A stretch of 64,000 nt of DNA. It comes from Psococerastis gibbosa. Taxonomy: Eukaryota; Arthropoda; Insecta; Psocodea; Psocidae. Shown one piece after another: positions 11,063-23,338 of the stretch; position 1 is the first letter of the stretch, and the number at the start of each line of letters is the position of its first letter. The notes under the pieces were generated by a model. The model saw nothing but the letters and a program-made list of their open reading frames with translations. It was not told where the DNA came from and did no database searches. The stretch lies in assembly GCA_963971405.1 (NCBI GenBank), contig OZ020489.1, positions 434,001-498,000 of the forward strand, in the 5' to 3' direction. A program made the translations under genes and the position numbers.

Positions 11063-11872
11063 GTCTTAATGTTGCTTATTTTGGCTCATTGTATTGTACT
11101 TAACATTAAATAATTGCTCCTGCGTGTTCATCGGTGTAAATGTAGCTAAAAAAAATTCATTCGACAAGAATAAAAAAAATAGCTATTTACTTATTTTATT
11201 TTTTTAAAGGTCTTGATATGACACGGGTGTCTTAAATTGGCTTATTTTGGCTCATTGTATTGTAATTAACATTGAGAAATTGCTCCTGCGTGTTCATCGG
11301 TTTAAATGTTGCTAAAAAAAATTCATTCGACAAGAATAAAAAAAATAGCTATTTACTTATTTTATTTTTTTAAAGGTCTTGATATGATAAGGGTGTCTTA
11401 ATGTTGCTTACTTTGGCTCATTGTATTGTACTCAACATTAAGCAATTGTTCTTGCGTGTTCATCGGTGTAAATGTAGCTAAAAAAAATTCATTCGACAAG
11501 AATAAGAAAAATAGCTATTTAATTATTTTATTTTTTTTAAAGGTCTTAAAAAGATAAAGGTGTCTTAATTTTGCTTATTTAGGCTCACTGTATTGTACTT
11601 AACATTGGCCACTTGCTCCTGCGTGTTCATCGGTGTAAATGTAGCTACAAAAAATTCATTCGACAAGAATAAGAAAAATAGCTATTTACTTATTTTATTT
11701 TTTTTAAAGGTCTTTAAAAGATATAGGTGTCTTAATTTTGCTTATTTAGGCTCACTGTATTGTACTTAACATTGGCCACTTGCTCCTGCGTGTTCATCGG
11801 TGTAAATGTAGCTACAAAAAATTCAATCGACAAGAATACGAAAAATAGCTTTTTACTTATTTTATTTTTTTT

Positions 11873-14800
11873 AAAGGTCTTGATATGACACGGGTGTCTT
11901 AATTTGGCTTGTTTTGGCTCAATGTATTGTAATTAACATTGAGCAATTGTTCCTGCGTGTTCATCAGTGTAAATGTAGCTAAAAAAAATTCATTCGACAA
12001 GAACAAGAAAAATAGCTATTTACTTATTTTATTTTTTTAAAGGTTTTAAAAAGATATAGGTGTCTTAATTTTGCTTATTTTGGCTCATTGTATTGTACTT
12101 GACATTAAGCAATTGCTCCTGCGTGTTCATCGGTTTAAATGTTGCTAAAAAAAATTCATTCGACAAGAATAAAAAAAATAGCTATTTACTTATTTTATTT
12201 TTTTAAAGGTCTTGATATGATAAGGGTGTCTTAATTTTGCTTATTTTGGCTCATTGTATTGTACTTAACATTGAGCAATTGCTTCTTTGTGTTCATCAGT
12301 GTAAATGTAGCTAAAAAAAATTCATTCGACAAGAATAAGAAAAATAGCTATTTACTTATTTTATTTTTTTTAAAGGTTTTAAAAAGATATAGGTGTCTTA
12401 ATTTTGCTTTTTTTGGCTCAGTGTATTGCACTTAACATTGAGCAATTGTACCTGCGTGTTTATCGGTGTAAATGTACCTAAAAAAAATTCATTCGACAAG
12501 AATAAGAAAAATAGCTATTTACTTATTTTATTTTTTTTAAAGGTCTTTAAAAGATATAGGTGTCTTAATTTTGCTTATTTAGGCTCACTGTATTGTACTT
12601 AACATTGGCCACTTGCTCCTGCGTGTTCATCGGTGTAAATGTAGCTACAAAAAATTCATTCGACAAGAATACGAAAAATAGTTATATACTTATTTTATTT
12701 TTTTTAAAGGTCTTGATATGACACGGGTGTCTTAAATTGGCATATTTTGGCTCATTGTATTGTAATTAACATTGAGCAATTGCTCCTGCGTGTTCATCGG
12801 TTTAAATGTTGCTAAAAAAAATTCATTCGACAAGAATAAAAAAAATAGCTATTTACTTATTTTATTTTTTTAAAGGTCTTGATATGATAAGGGTGTCTTA
12901 ATGTTGCTTACTTTGGCTCATTGTATTGTACTCAACATTAAGCAATTGTTCTTGCGTGTTCATCGGTGTAAATGTAGCTAAAAAAAATTCATTCGACAAG
13001 AATAAGAAAAATAGCTATTTAATTATTTTATTTTTTTTAAAGGTCTTAAAAAGATAAAGGTGTCTTAATTTTGCTTATTTAGGCTCACTGTGTTGTACTT
13101 AACATTGGCCACTTGCTCCTGCGTGTTCATCGGTGTAAATGTAGCTACAAAAAATTCATTCGACAAGAATAAGAAAAATAGCTATTTACTTATTTTATTT
13201 TTTTTAAAGGTCTTTAAAAGATATAGGTGTCTTAATTTTGCTTATTTAGGCTCACTGAATTGTACTTAACATTGGCCACTTGCTCCTGCGTGTTCATCGG
13301 TGTAAATGTAGCTACAAAAAATTCATTCGACAAGAATACGAAAAATAGCTATATACTTATTTTATTTTTTTTAAAGGTCTTGATATGACACGGGTGTCTT
13401 AAATTGGCATATTTTGGCTCATTGTATTGTAATTAACATTGAGCAATTGCTCCTGCGTGTTCATCGGTTTAAATGTTGCTAAAAAAAATTCATTCGACAA
13501 GAATAAAAAAAATAGCTATTTACTTATTTTATTTTTTTAAAGGTCTTGATATGATAAGGGTGTCTTAATGTTGCTTATTTTGGCTCATTGTATTGTACTT
13601 AACATTAAGCAATTGTTCCTGCGTGTTCATCGGTGTAAATGTAGCTAAAAAAAATTCATTCGACAAGAATAAGAAAAATAGCTATTTACTTATTTTATTT
13701 TTTTTAAAGGTCTTGAAAAGATATAGGTGTCTTAGTTTTGCTTATTTAGGCTCACTGTATTGTACTTAACATTGGCCACTTGCTCGTGCGTGTTCATCGG
13801 TGTAAATGTAGCTACAAAAAATTCGATCGACAAGAATACGAAAAATAGCTATTTACTTATTGTATTTTTTTTAAAGGTTTTAAAAAGATATAGGTGTCTT
13901 AATTTTGCTTATTTTGGCTTATTGTATTGTACTTGACATTGAGCAATTGCTCCTGCGTGTTCATCGGTTTAAATGTTGCTAAAAAAAATTCATTCGACAA
14001 GAATAAAAAAAATAGCTATTTACTTATTTTTTTTTTTTTTAAAGGTCTTGATATGACAAGGGTGTCTTAATTTGGCTTATTTTGGCTCATTGTATTGTAA
14101 TTAACATTGAGCAATTGCTCCTGCGTGTTCATCGGTGTAAATGTAGCTACAAAAAATTCATTCGACAAGAATACGAAAAATAGCTATTTATTTATTTTAT
14201 TTTTTTTAAAGGTCTTGATATGACACGGGTGTCTTAATTTGGCTTGTTTTGGCTCAATGTATTGTAATTAACATTGAGCAATTGTTCCTGCGTGTTCATC
14301 GGTGTAAATGTAGCTAAAAAAAATTCATTCGACAAGAATAAGAAAAATAGCTATTTACTTATTTTATTTTTTTAAAGGTTTTAAAAAGATATAGGTGTCT
14401 TAATTTTGCTTATTTTGGCTCATTGTATTGTACTTGACATTAAGCAATTGCTCCTGCGTGTTCATCGGTTTAAATGTTGCTAAAAAAAATTCATTCGACA
14501 AGAATAAAAAAAATTATTATTTACTTATTTTATTTTTTTTAAAGGTCTTGATATGATAAGGGTGTCTTAATTTTGCTTATTTTGGCTCATTGTATTGTAC
14601 TTAACATTGAGCAATTGCTTCTGCGTGTTCATCGGTGTAAATGTAGCTAAAAAAAATTCATTCGACAAGAATAAGAAAAATAGCTATTTACTTATTTTAT
14701 TTTTTTTAAAGGTTTTAAAAAGATACAGGTGCCTTAATTTTGCTTTTTTTGGCTCAATGTATTGCACTTAACATTGAGCAATTGTTCCTGCGTGTTCATC

Positions 14801-15541
14801 GGTGTAAATGTACCTAAAAAAAATTCATTCGACAAGAATAAGAAAAATAGCTATTTACTTATTTTATTTTTTTTAAAGGTCTTAAAAAGATATAGGTGTC
14901 TTAATGTTGCTTATTTAGGCTCACTGTATTGTACTTAACATTGGCCACTTGCTCCTGCGTGTTCATCGGTGTAAATGTAGCTACAAAAAATTCATTCGAC
15001 AAGAATACGAAAAATAACTATATACTTATTTTTTTTTTTTTAAAGGTCTTGATATGACACGGGTGTCTTAAATTGGCTTATTTTGGCTCACTGTATTGTA
15101 ATTAACATTGAGCAATTGCTCCTGCGTGTTCATCGGTTTAAATGTTGCTAAAAAAAATTCATTCGACAAGAATAAAAAAAATAGCTATTTACTTATTTTA
15201 ATTTTTTAAGGGTCTTGATATGATAAGGGTGTCTTAATTTTGCTTATTTTGGCTCATTGTATTGTACTTAACATTGAGTAATTGCTCCTGCGTGTTCATC
15301 GGTGTAAATGTAGCTAAAAAAAATTCATTCGACAAGAATAAGAAAAATAGCTATTTACTTATTTTATTTTTTTTAAAGGTCTTGAAAAGATATAGGTGTC
15401 TTAGTTTTGCTTATTTAGGCTCACTGTATTGTACTTAACATTGGCCACTTGCTCGTGCGTGTTCATCGGTGTAAATGTAGCTACAAAAAATTCAATCGAC
15501 AAGAATACGAAAAATAGCTTTTTACTTATTTTATTTTTTTT
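11873..15541 (+). repeat. Near-complete HOR unit, 22 monomers
   Basis: Order B' C D' E' F' G I J F' G I' K C' A B C D E F G' D'' K, lacking only H relative to the 23-monomer cycle. Length 3669 bp. It is the cleanest intact HOR in the left third and a good reference unit. Private changes include gattcgatcg-like attcgatcg in K at about 13823 and gtgttg in J at about 13091. Confidence 0.85.
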
Positions 15542-18500
15542 AAAGGTCTTGATATGACACGGGTGTCTTAATTTGGCTTGTTTTGGCTCAATGTATTGTA
15601 ATTAACATTGAGCAATTGTTCCTGCGTGTTCATCAGTGTAAATGTAGCTAAAAAAAATTCATTCGACAAGAACAAGAAAAATAGCTATTTACTTATTTTA
15701 TTTTTTTAAAGGTTTTAAAAAGATATAGGTGTCTTAATTTTGCTTATTTTGGCTCATTGTATTGTACTTGACATTAAGCAATTGCTCCTGCGTGTTCATC
15801 GGTTTAAATGTTGCTAAAAAAAATTCATTCGACAAGAATAAAAAAAATAGCTATTTACTTATTTTATTTTTTTAAAGGTCTTGATATGATAAGGGTGTCT
15901 TAATTTTGCTTATTTTGGCTCATTGTATTGTACTTAACATTGAGCAATTGCTTCTTTGTGTTCATCAGTGTAAATGTAGCTAAAAAAAATTCATTCGACA
16001 AGAATAAGAAAAATAGCTATTTACTTATTTTATTTTTTTTAAAGGTTTTAAAAAGATATAGGTGTCTTAATTTTGCTTTTTTTGGCTCAGTGTATGCACT
16101 TAACATTGAGCAATTGTACCTGCGTGTTTATCGGTGTAAATGTACCTAAAAAAAATTCATTCGACAAGAATAAGAAAAATAGCTATTTACTTATTTTATT
16201 TTTTTTAAAGGTCTTTAAAAGATATAGGTGTCTTAATTTTGCTTATTTAGGCTCACTGTATTGTACTTAACATTGGCCACTTGCTCCTGCGTGTTCATCG
16301 GTGTAAATGTAGCTACAAAAAATTCATTCGACAAGAATACGAAAAATAGTTATATACTTATTTTATTTTTTTTAAAGGTCTTGATATGACACGGGTGTCT
16401 TAAATTGGCATATTTTGGCTCACTGTATAGTAGTTAACATTGAGCAATTGCTCCTGCGTGTTCATCGGTTTAAATGTTGCTAAAAAAATTCATTCGACAA
16501 GAATAAAAAAAATAGCTATTTACTTATTTTATTTTTTTAAAGGTCTTGATATGACACGGGTGTCTTAAATTGGCTTATTTTGGCTCATTGTATTGTAATT
16601 AACATTGAGAAATTGCTCCTGCGTGTTCATCGGTTTAAATGTTGCTAAAAAAAATTCATTCGACAAGAATAAAAAAAATAGCTATTTAATTATTTTATTT
16701 TTTTAAAGGTCTTGATATGATAAGGGTGTCTTAATGTTGCTTACTTTGGCTCATTGTATTGTACTCAACATTAAGCAATTGTTCTTGCGTGTTCATCGGT
16801 GTAAATGTAGCTAAAAAAAATTCATTCGACAAGAATAAGAAAAATAGCTATTTAATTATTTTATTTTTTTTAAAGGTCTTAAAAAGATAAAGGTGTCTTA
16901 ATTTTGCTTATTTAGGCTCACTGTATTGTACTTAACATTGGCCACTTGCTCCTGCGTGTTCATCGGTGTAAATGTAGCTACAAAAAATTCATTCGACAAG
17001 AATACGAAAAATAGCTATATACTTATTTTATTTTTTTTAAAGGTCTTGATATGACAGGGGTGTCTTAAATTGGCTTATTTAGGCTCACTGTATTGTAATT
17101 AACATTGAGCAATTGCTCCTGCGTGTTCATCGGTTTAAATGTTGCTAAAAAAATTCATTCGACAAGAATAAAAAAAATAGCTATTTACTTATTTTATTTT
17201 TTTAAGGGTCTTGATATGATAAGGGTGTCTTAATTTTGCTTATTTTGGCTCATTGTATTGCACTTAACATTAAGCAATTGCTCCTGCGTGTTCATCGGTG
17301 TAAATCTAGCTAAAAAAAATTCATTCGACAAGAATAAGAAAAATAGCTATTTACTTATTTTATTTTTTTTAAAGGTCTTGAAAAGATATAGGTGTCTTAA
17401 TTTTGCTTATTTTGGCTCATTGTATTGTACTTAACATTGAGCAATTGCTTCTGCGTGTTCATCGGTGTAAATGTAGCTAAAAAAAATTCATTCGACAAGA
17501 ATAAGAAAAATAGCTATTTACTTATTTTATTTTTTTTAAAGGTTTTAAAAAGATACAGGTGCCTTAATTTTGCTTTTTTTGGCTCAATGTATTGCACTTA
17601 ACATTGAGCAATTGTCCCTGCGTGTTCATCGGTGTAAATGTACCTAAAAAAAATTCATTCGACAAGAATAAGAAAAATAGCTATTTACTTATTTTATTTT
17701 TTTTAAAGGTCTTAAAAAGATATAGGTGTCTTAATGTTGCTTATTTAGGCTCACTGTATTGTACTTAACATTGGCCACTTGCTCCTGCGTGTTCATCGGT
17801 GTAAATGTAGCTACAAAAAATTCATTCGACAAGAATACGAAAAATAGCTATATACTTATTTTTTTTTTTTTAAAGGTCTTGATATGACACGGGTGTCTTA
17901 ATTTTGCTTATTTTGGCTCATTGTATTGTACTTAACATTGAGTAATTGCTCCTGCGTGTTCATCGGTGTAAATGTAGCTAAAAAAAATTCATACGACAAG
18001 AATTAGAAAAATGGCTATTTACTTATTTTATTTTTTTAAAGGTTTTAAAAAGATATAGGTGTCTTAATTTTGCTTATTTTGGCTCATTGTATTGCACTTG
18101 ACATTGAGCAATTGCTCTTGCGTGTTCATCGGTTTAAATGTGGCTAAAAAAAATTCATTCGACAAGAATAAAAAAAATAGCTATTTACTTATTTTTTTTT
18201 TTTTAAAGGTCTTGATATGATAAGGGTGTCTTAATTTTGCTTATTTTGGCTCAATGTATTGTTCTTAACATTGAGCAATTGTTTGTGCGTGTTCATCGGT
18301 GTAAATGTAGCTAAAAAAAATTCATTCGACAAGAATAAGAAAAATAGCTATTTACTTATTTTATTTTTCAAAAGGTCTTGATATGATAAGGGTGTGTTAA
18401 TTTTGCTTACTTTGGCTCATGGTATTGTATTTAACATTGAGCAATTGCTCCTGCGTGTTGATCAGTGTAAATGTAGCTAAAAAAAATTCATTCGACAAGA

Positions 18501-18870
18501 ATAAAAAAAATAGCTATTTACTTATTTTATTTTTTTAAGGGTCTTGATATGATAAGGGTGTCTTAATTTTGCTTATTTTGGCTCATTGTATTGTACTTAA
18601 CATTGAGCAATTGTACCTGCGTGTTTATCGGTGTAAATGTACCTAAAAAAAATTCATTCGACAAGAATAAGAAAAATAGCTATTTACTAATTTTATTTTT
18701 TTTAAAGGTCTTTAAAAGATATAGGTGTCTTAATTTTGCTTTTTTTGGCTCAGTGTATTGCACTTGACATTAAGCAATTGCTCCTGCGTGTTCATCGGTT
18801 TAAATGTTGCTAAAAAAAATTCATTCGACAAGAATACGAAAAATAGCTATTTACTTATTTTATTTTTTTT
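15542..18870 (+). repeat. Disrupted HOR unit, 20 monomers
   Basis: Order B' C D' E' F' G H I J L M (K/D hybrid) E F D'' X1 X2 X3 (M/E' hybrid) (F'/E'/C hybrid). The second half of the cycle is broken up by hybrids and diverged monomers. The E' monomer has a two-base loss (gtgtatgcac for gtgtattgcac, about 16091-16100). Length 3329 bp, still a whole number of monomers. Confidence 0.75.
17980..18705 (+). repeat. Patch of diverged monomers (X1-X3 and neighbours)
   Basis: This stretch carries changes I do not see elsewhere in the window: atacgacaagaattag (about 17991-18005), atggctattt, tgtggct, ttgttcttaac and gtttgtgcg (about 18260-18290), tttttcaaaagg (18365), gtgtgttaa, catggtattgtattt and gttgatcagtg (about 18395-18470). 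The monomers remain in register and orientation. They look like older copies that escaped recent homogenisation, or copies from another part of the array. Confidence 0.75.
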
Positions 18871-21800
18871 AAAGGTCTTGATATGACACGGGTGTCTTAA
18901 TTTGGCTTGTTTTGGCTCAATGTATTGTAATTAACATTGAGCAATTGTTCCTGCGTGTTCATCAGTGTAAATGTAGCTAAAAAAAATTCATTCGACAAGA
19001 ACAAGAAAAATAGCTATTTACTTATTTTATTTTTTTAAAGGTTTTAAAAAGATATAGGTGTCTTAATTTTGCTTATTTTGGCTCATTGTATTGTACTTGA
19101 CATTAAGCAATTGCTCCTGCGTGTTCATCGGTTTAAATGTTGCTAAAAAAAATTCATTCGACAAGAATAAAAAAAATAGCTATTTACTTATTTTATTTTT
19201 TTAAAGGTCTTGATATGATAAGGGTGTCTTAATTTTGCTTATTTTGGCTCATTGTATTGTACTTAACATTGAGCAATTGCTTCTTTGTGTTCATTAGTGT
19301 AAATGTAGCTAAAAAAAATTCATTCGACAAGAATAAGAAAAATAGCTATTTACTTATTTTATTTTTTTTAAAGGTTTTAAAAAGATATAGGTGTCTTAAT
19401 TTTGCTTTTTTTGGCTCAGTGTATTGCACTTAACATTGAGCAATTGTACCTGCGTGTTTATCGGTGTAAATGTACCTAAAAAAAATTCATTCGACAAGAA
19501 TAAGAAAAATAGCTATTTACTTATTTTATTTTTTTTAAAGGTCTTTAAAAGACATAGGTGTCTTAATTTTGCTTATTTAGGCTCACTGTATTGTACTTAA
19601 CATTGGCCACTTGCTCTTGCGTGTTCATCGGTGTAAATGTAGCTACAAAAAATTCATTCGACAAGAATACGAAAAATAGCTATATACTTATTTTATTTAT
19701 TTTAAAGGTCTTGATATGACACGGGTGTCTTAAATTGGCATATTTTGGCTCATTGTATTGTAATTAACATTGAGCAATTGCTCCTGCGTGTTCATCGGTT
19801 TAAATGTTGCTAAAAAAAATTCATTCGACAAGAATAAAAAAAATAGCTATTTACTTATTTTATTTTTTTAAAGGTCTTGATATGACACGGGTGTCTTAAA
19901 TTGGCTTATTTTGGCTCATTGTATTGTAATTAACATTGAGAAATTGCTCCTGCGTGTTCATCGGTTTAAATGTTGCTAAAAAAAATTCATTCGACAAGAA
20001 TAAAAAAAATAGCTATTTACTTATTTTATTTTTTTAAAGGTCTTGATATGATAAGGGTGTCTTAATGTTGCTTACTTTGGCTCATTGTATTGTACTCAAC
20101 ATTAAGCAATTGTTCTTGCGTGTTCATCGGTGTAAATGTAGCTAAAAAAAATTCATTCGACAAGAATAAGAAAAATAGCTATTTAATTATTTTATTTTTT
20201 TTAAAGGTCTTAAAAAGATAAAGGTGTCTTAATTTTGCTTATTTAGGCTCACTGTATTGTACTTAACATTGGCCACTTGCTCCTGCGTGTTCATCGGTGT
20301 AAATGTAGCTACAAAAAATTCATTCGACAAGAATAAGAAAAATAGCTATTTACTTATTTTATTTTTTTTAAAGGTCTTTAAAAGATATAGGTGTCTTAAT
20401 TTTGCTTTTTTTGGCTCAGTGTATTGCACTTAACATTGAGCAATTGTACCTGCGTGTTTATCGGTGTAAATGTACCTAAAAAAAATTCATTCGACAAGAA
20501 TAAGAAAAATAGCTATTTACTTATTTTATTTTTTTTAAAGGTCTTTAAAAGATATAGGTGTCTTAATTTTGCTTATTTAGGCTCACTGTATTGTACTTAA
20601 CATTGGCCACTTGCTCCTGCGTGTTCATCGGTGTAAATGTAGCTACAAAAAATTCATTCGACAAGAATACGAAAAATAGCTATATACTTATTTTATTTTT
20701 TTTAAAGGTCTTGATATGACACGGGTGTCTTAAATTGGCATATTTTGGCTCATTGTATTGTAGTTAACATTGAGCAATTGCTCCTAAGTGTTCATCGGTT
20801 TAAATGTTGCTAAAAAAAATTCATTCGACAAGAATAAAAAAAATAGCTATTTACTTATTTTATTTTTTTAAAGGTCTTGATATGATAAGGGTGTCTTAAT
20901 GTTGCTTATTTTGGCTCATTGTATAGTACTTAACATTAAACAATTGTTCCTGCGTGTTCATCGGTGTAAATGTAGCTAAAAAAAATTCATTCGACAAGAA
21001 TAAGAAAAATAGCTATTTACTTTTTTTTTTTTTTTTAAAGGTCTTGAAAAGATATAGGTGTCTTAGTTTTGCTTATTTAGGCTCACTGTATTGTACTTAA
21101 CATTGGCCACTTGCTCGTGCGTGTTCATCGGTGTAAATGTAGCTACAAAAAATTCAATCGACAAGAATACGAAAAATAGCTATTTACTTATTGTATTTTT
21201 TTTAAAGGTTTTAAAAAGATATAGGTGTCTTAATTTTGCTTATTTTGGCTTATTGTATTGTACTTGACATTGAGCAATTACTCCTGCGTGTTCATCGGTT
21301 TAAATGATGCTAAAAAAAATTCATTCGACAAGAATAAAAAAAATAGCTATTTACTTATTTTTTTTTTTTTAAAGGTCTTGATATGACAAGGGTGTCTTAA
21401 TTTGGCTTATTTTGGCTCATTGTATTGTAATTAACATTGAGCAATTGCTCCTGCGTGTTCATCGGTGTAAATGTAGCTACAAAAAATTCATTCGACAAGA
21501 ATACGAAAAATAGCTATTTATTTATTTATTTTTTTTAAAGGTCTTGATATGACACGGGTGTCTTAATTTGGCTTGTTTTGGCTCAATGTATTGTAATTAA
21601 CATTGAGCAATTGTTCCTGCGTGTTCATCGGTGTAAATGTAGCTAAAAAAAATTCATTCGACAAGAATAAGAAAAATAGCTATTTACTTATTTTATTTTT
21701 TTAAAGGTTTTAAAAAGATATAGGTGTCTTAATTTTGCTTATTTTGGCTCATTGTATTGTACTTGACATTAAGCAATTGCTCCTGCGTGTTCATCGGTTT

Positions 21801-22704
21801 AAATGTTGCTAAAAAAAATTCATTCGACAAGAATAAAAAAAATTATTATTTACTTATTTTATTTTTTTTAAAGGTCTTGATATGATAAGGGTGTCTTAAT
21901 TTTGCTTATTTTGGCTCATTGTATTGTACTTAACATTGAGCAATTGCTTCTGCGTGTTCATCGGTGTAAATGTAGCTAAAAAAAATTCATTCGACAAGAA
22001 TAAGAAAAATAGCTATTTACTTATTTTATTTTTTTTAAAGGTTTTAAAAAGATACAGGTGCCTTAATTTTGCTTTTTTTGGCTCAATGTATTGCACTTAA
22101 CATTGAGCAATTGTTCCTGCGTGTTCATCGGTGTAAATGTACCTAAAAAAAATTCATTCGACAAGAATAAGAAAAATAGCAATTTACTTATTTTATTTTT
22201 TTTAAAGGTCTTAAAAAGATATAGGTGTCTTAATGTTGCTTATTTAGGCTCACTGTATTGTACTTAACATTGGCCACTTGCTCCTGCGTGTTCATCGGTG
22301 TAAATGTAGCTACAAAAAATTCATTCGACAAGAATACGAAAAATAGCTATATACTTATTTTTTTTTTTTTAAAGGTCTTGATATGACACGGGTGTCTTAA
22401 TTTTGCTTATTTTGGCTCATTGTATTGTACTTAACATTGAGTAATTGCTCCTGCGTGTTCATCGGTGTAAATGTAGCTAAAAAAAATTCATTCGACAAGA
22501 ATAAGAAAAATAGCTATTTACTTATTTTATTTTTTTTAAAGGTCTTGAAAAGATATAGGTGTCTTAGTTTTGCTTATTTAGGCTCACTGTATTGTACTTA
22601 ACATTGGCCTTTTGCTCGTGCGTGTTCATCGGTGTAAATTTAGCTACAAAAAATTCAATCGACAAGAATACGAAAAATAGCTATTTACTTATTTTATTTT
22701 TTTT
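18871..22704 (+). repeat. HOR unit, 23 monomers
   Basis: Order B' C D' E' F' G H I J (F'/E') F' G I' K C' A B C D E F D'' K. Length 3834 bp. It gains an F'/E' hybrid at about 20371 and lacks G'. Markers private to this unit and its duplicate are gtatagtac with attaaacaattg in I' (about 20931) and ctcctaagtg in G (about 20781). Confidence 0.85.
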
Positions 22705-23338
22705 AAAGGTCTTGATATGACACGGGTGTCTTAATTTGGCTTGTTTTGGCTCAATGTATTGTAATTAACATTGAGCAATTGTTCCTGCGTGTTCATCAGT
22801 GTAAATGTAGCTAAAAAAAATTCATTCGATAAGAACAAGAAAAATAGCTATTTACTTATTTTATTTTTTTAAAGGTTTTAAAAAGATATAGGTGTCTTAA
22901 TTTTGCTTATTTTGGCTCATTGAATTGTACTTGACATTAAGCAATTGCTCCTGCGTGTTCATCGGTTTAAATGTTGCTAAAAAAAATTCATTCGACAAGA
23001 ATAAAAAAAAATAGCTATTTACTTATTTTATTTTTTTAAAGGTCTTGATATGATAAGGGTGTCTTAATTTTGCTTATTTTGGCTCATTGTATTGTACTTA
23101 ACATTGAGCAATTGCTTCTTTGTGTTCATCAGTGTAAATGTAGCTAAAAAAAATTCATTCGACAAGAATAAGAAAAATAGCTATTTACTTATTTTATTTT
23201 TTTTAAAGGTTTTAAAAAGATATAGGTGTCTTAATTTTGCTTTTTTTGGCTCAGTGTATTGCACTTAACATTGAGCAATTGTACCTGCGTGTTTATCGGT
23301 GTAAATGTACCTAAAAAAAATTCATTCGACAAGAATAA
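19840..23338 (+). repeat. Copy 1 of ~3.5-kb tandem duplication (21 monomers)
   Basis: Matches about 23340-26838. The offset is 3501 up to about 21.0 kb and 3499 afterwards. The two-base change is explained by a longer T tract at 21021-21036 than in copy 2. Markers at the offset include ttattattt (21843 and 25342), ctcctaagtg in G and tttaaatgatgc in C'. Confidence 0.8.
21021..21036 (+). repeat. Longest uninterrupted T run (16 T) in a monomer tail
   Basis: The T-rich tail normally reads ttattttattttttttaaagg. Here the interrupting A bases are lost and 16 T follow tatttac. Its duplicate near 24525 is ttatttt-type and two bases shorter, so the tract changed length after the 3.5-kb duplication. 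Runs of 11-15 T also occur before A and D''/G' monomers. Confidence 0.7.

Larger units (their letters stand above)
8968..11740 (+). repeat. Copy 2 of 2773-bp tandem duplication
   Basis: The junction lies within the stretch shared by F' and D' (gtgtcttaattttgcttattt) at about 8950-8975. The monomer there starts as F' (ctttaaaagata) and ends as D' (gcttctttgtg), the product expected of unequal crossover between out-of-step monomers. The breakpoint is uncertain by about 25 bases. Confidence 0.8.
5828..11872 (+). repeat. Expanded, irregular HOR segment with four short monomers
   Basis: Order: B' C D' E' G H I J F' G S H I' F' G S H I J F'/D' E' G H I J F' G S H I' F' G S H I J F'. The G-S-H unit occurs four times. 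The segment is explained by an 803-bp duplication followed by a 2773-bp duplication that copied both products. The F'/D' hybrid at about 8933 marks the 2773-bp junction. At 6.0 kb it is much longer than a normal cycle. Confidence 0.75.

Noticed and set aside
15928-16270. Overlapping open reading frames of 73 and 65 codons
   Set aside because: They are translations of D', E' and F' monomers that stay open only because of a two-base loss near 16095. The peptides are Lys/Asn/Phe/Leu-rich read-through of A and T tracts, and repeat themselves because the DNA repeats.
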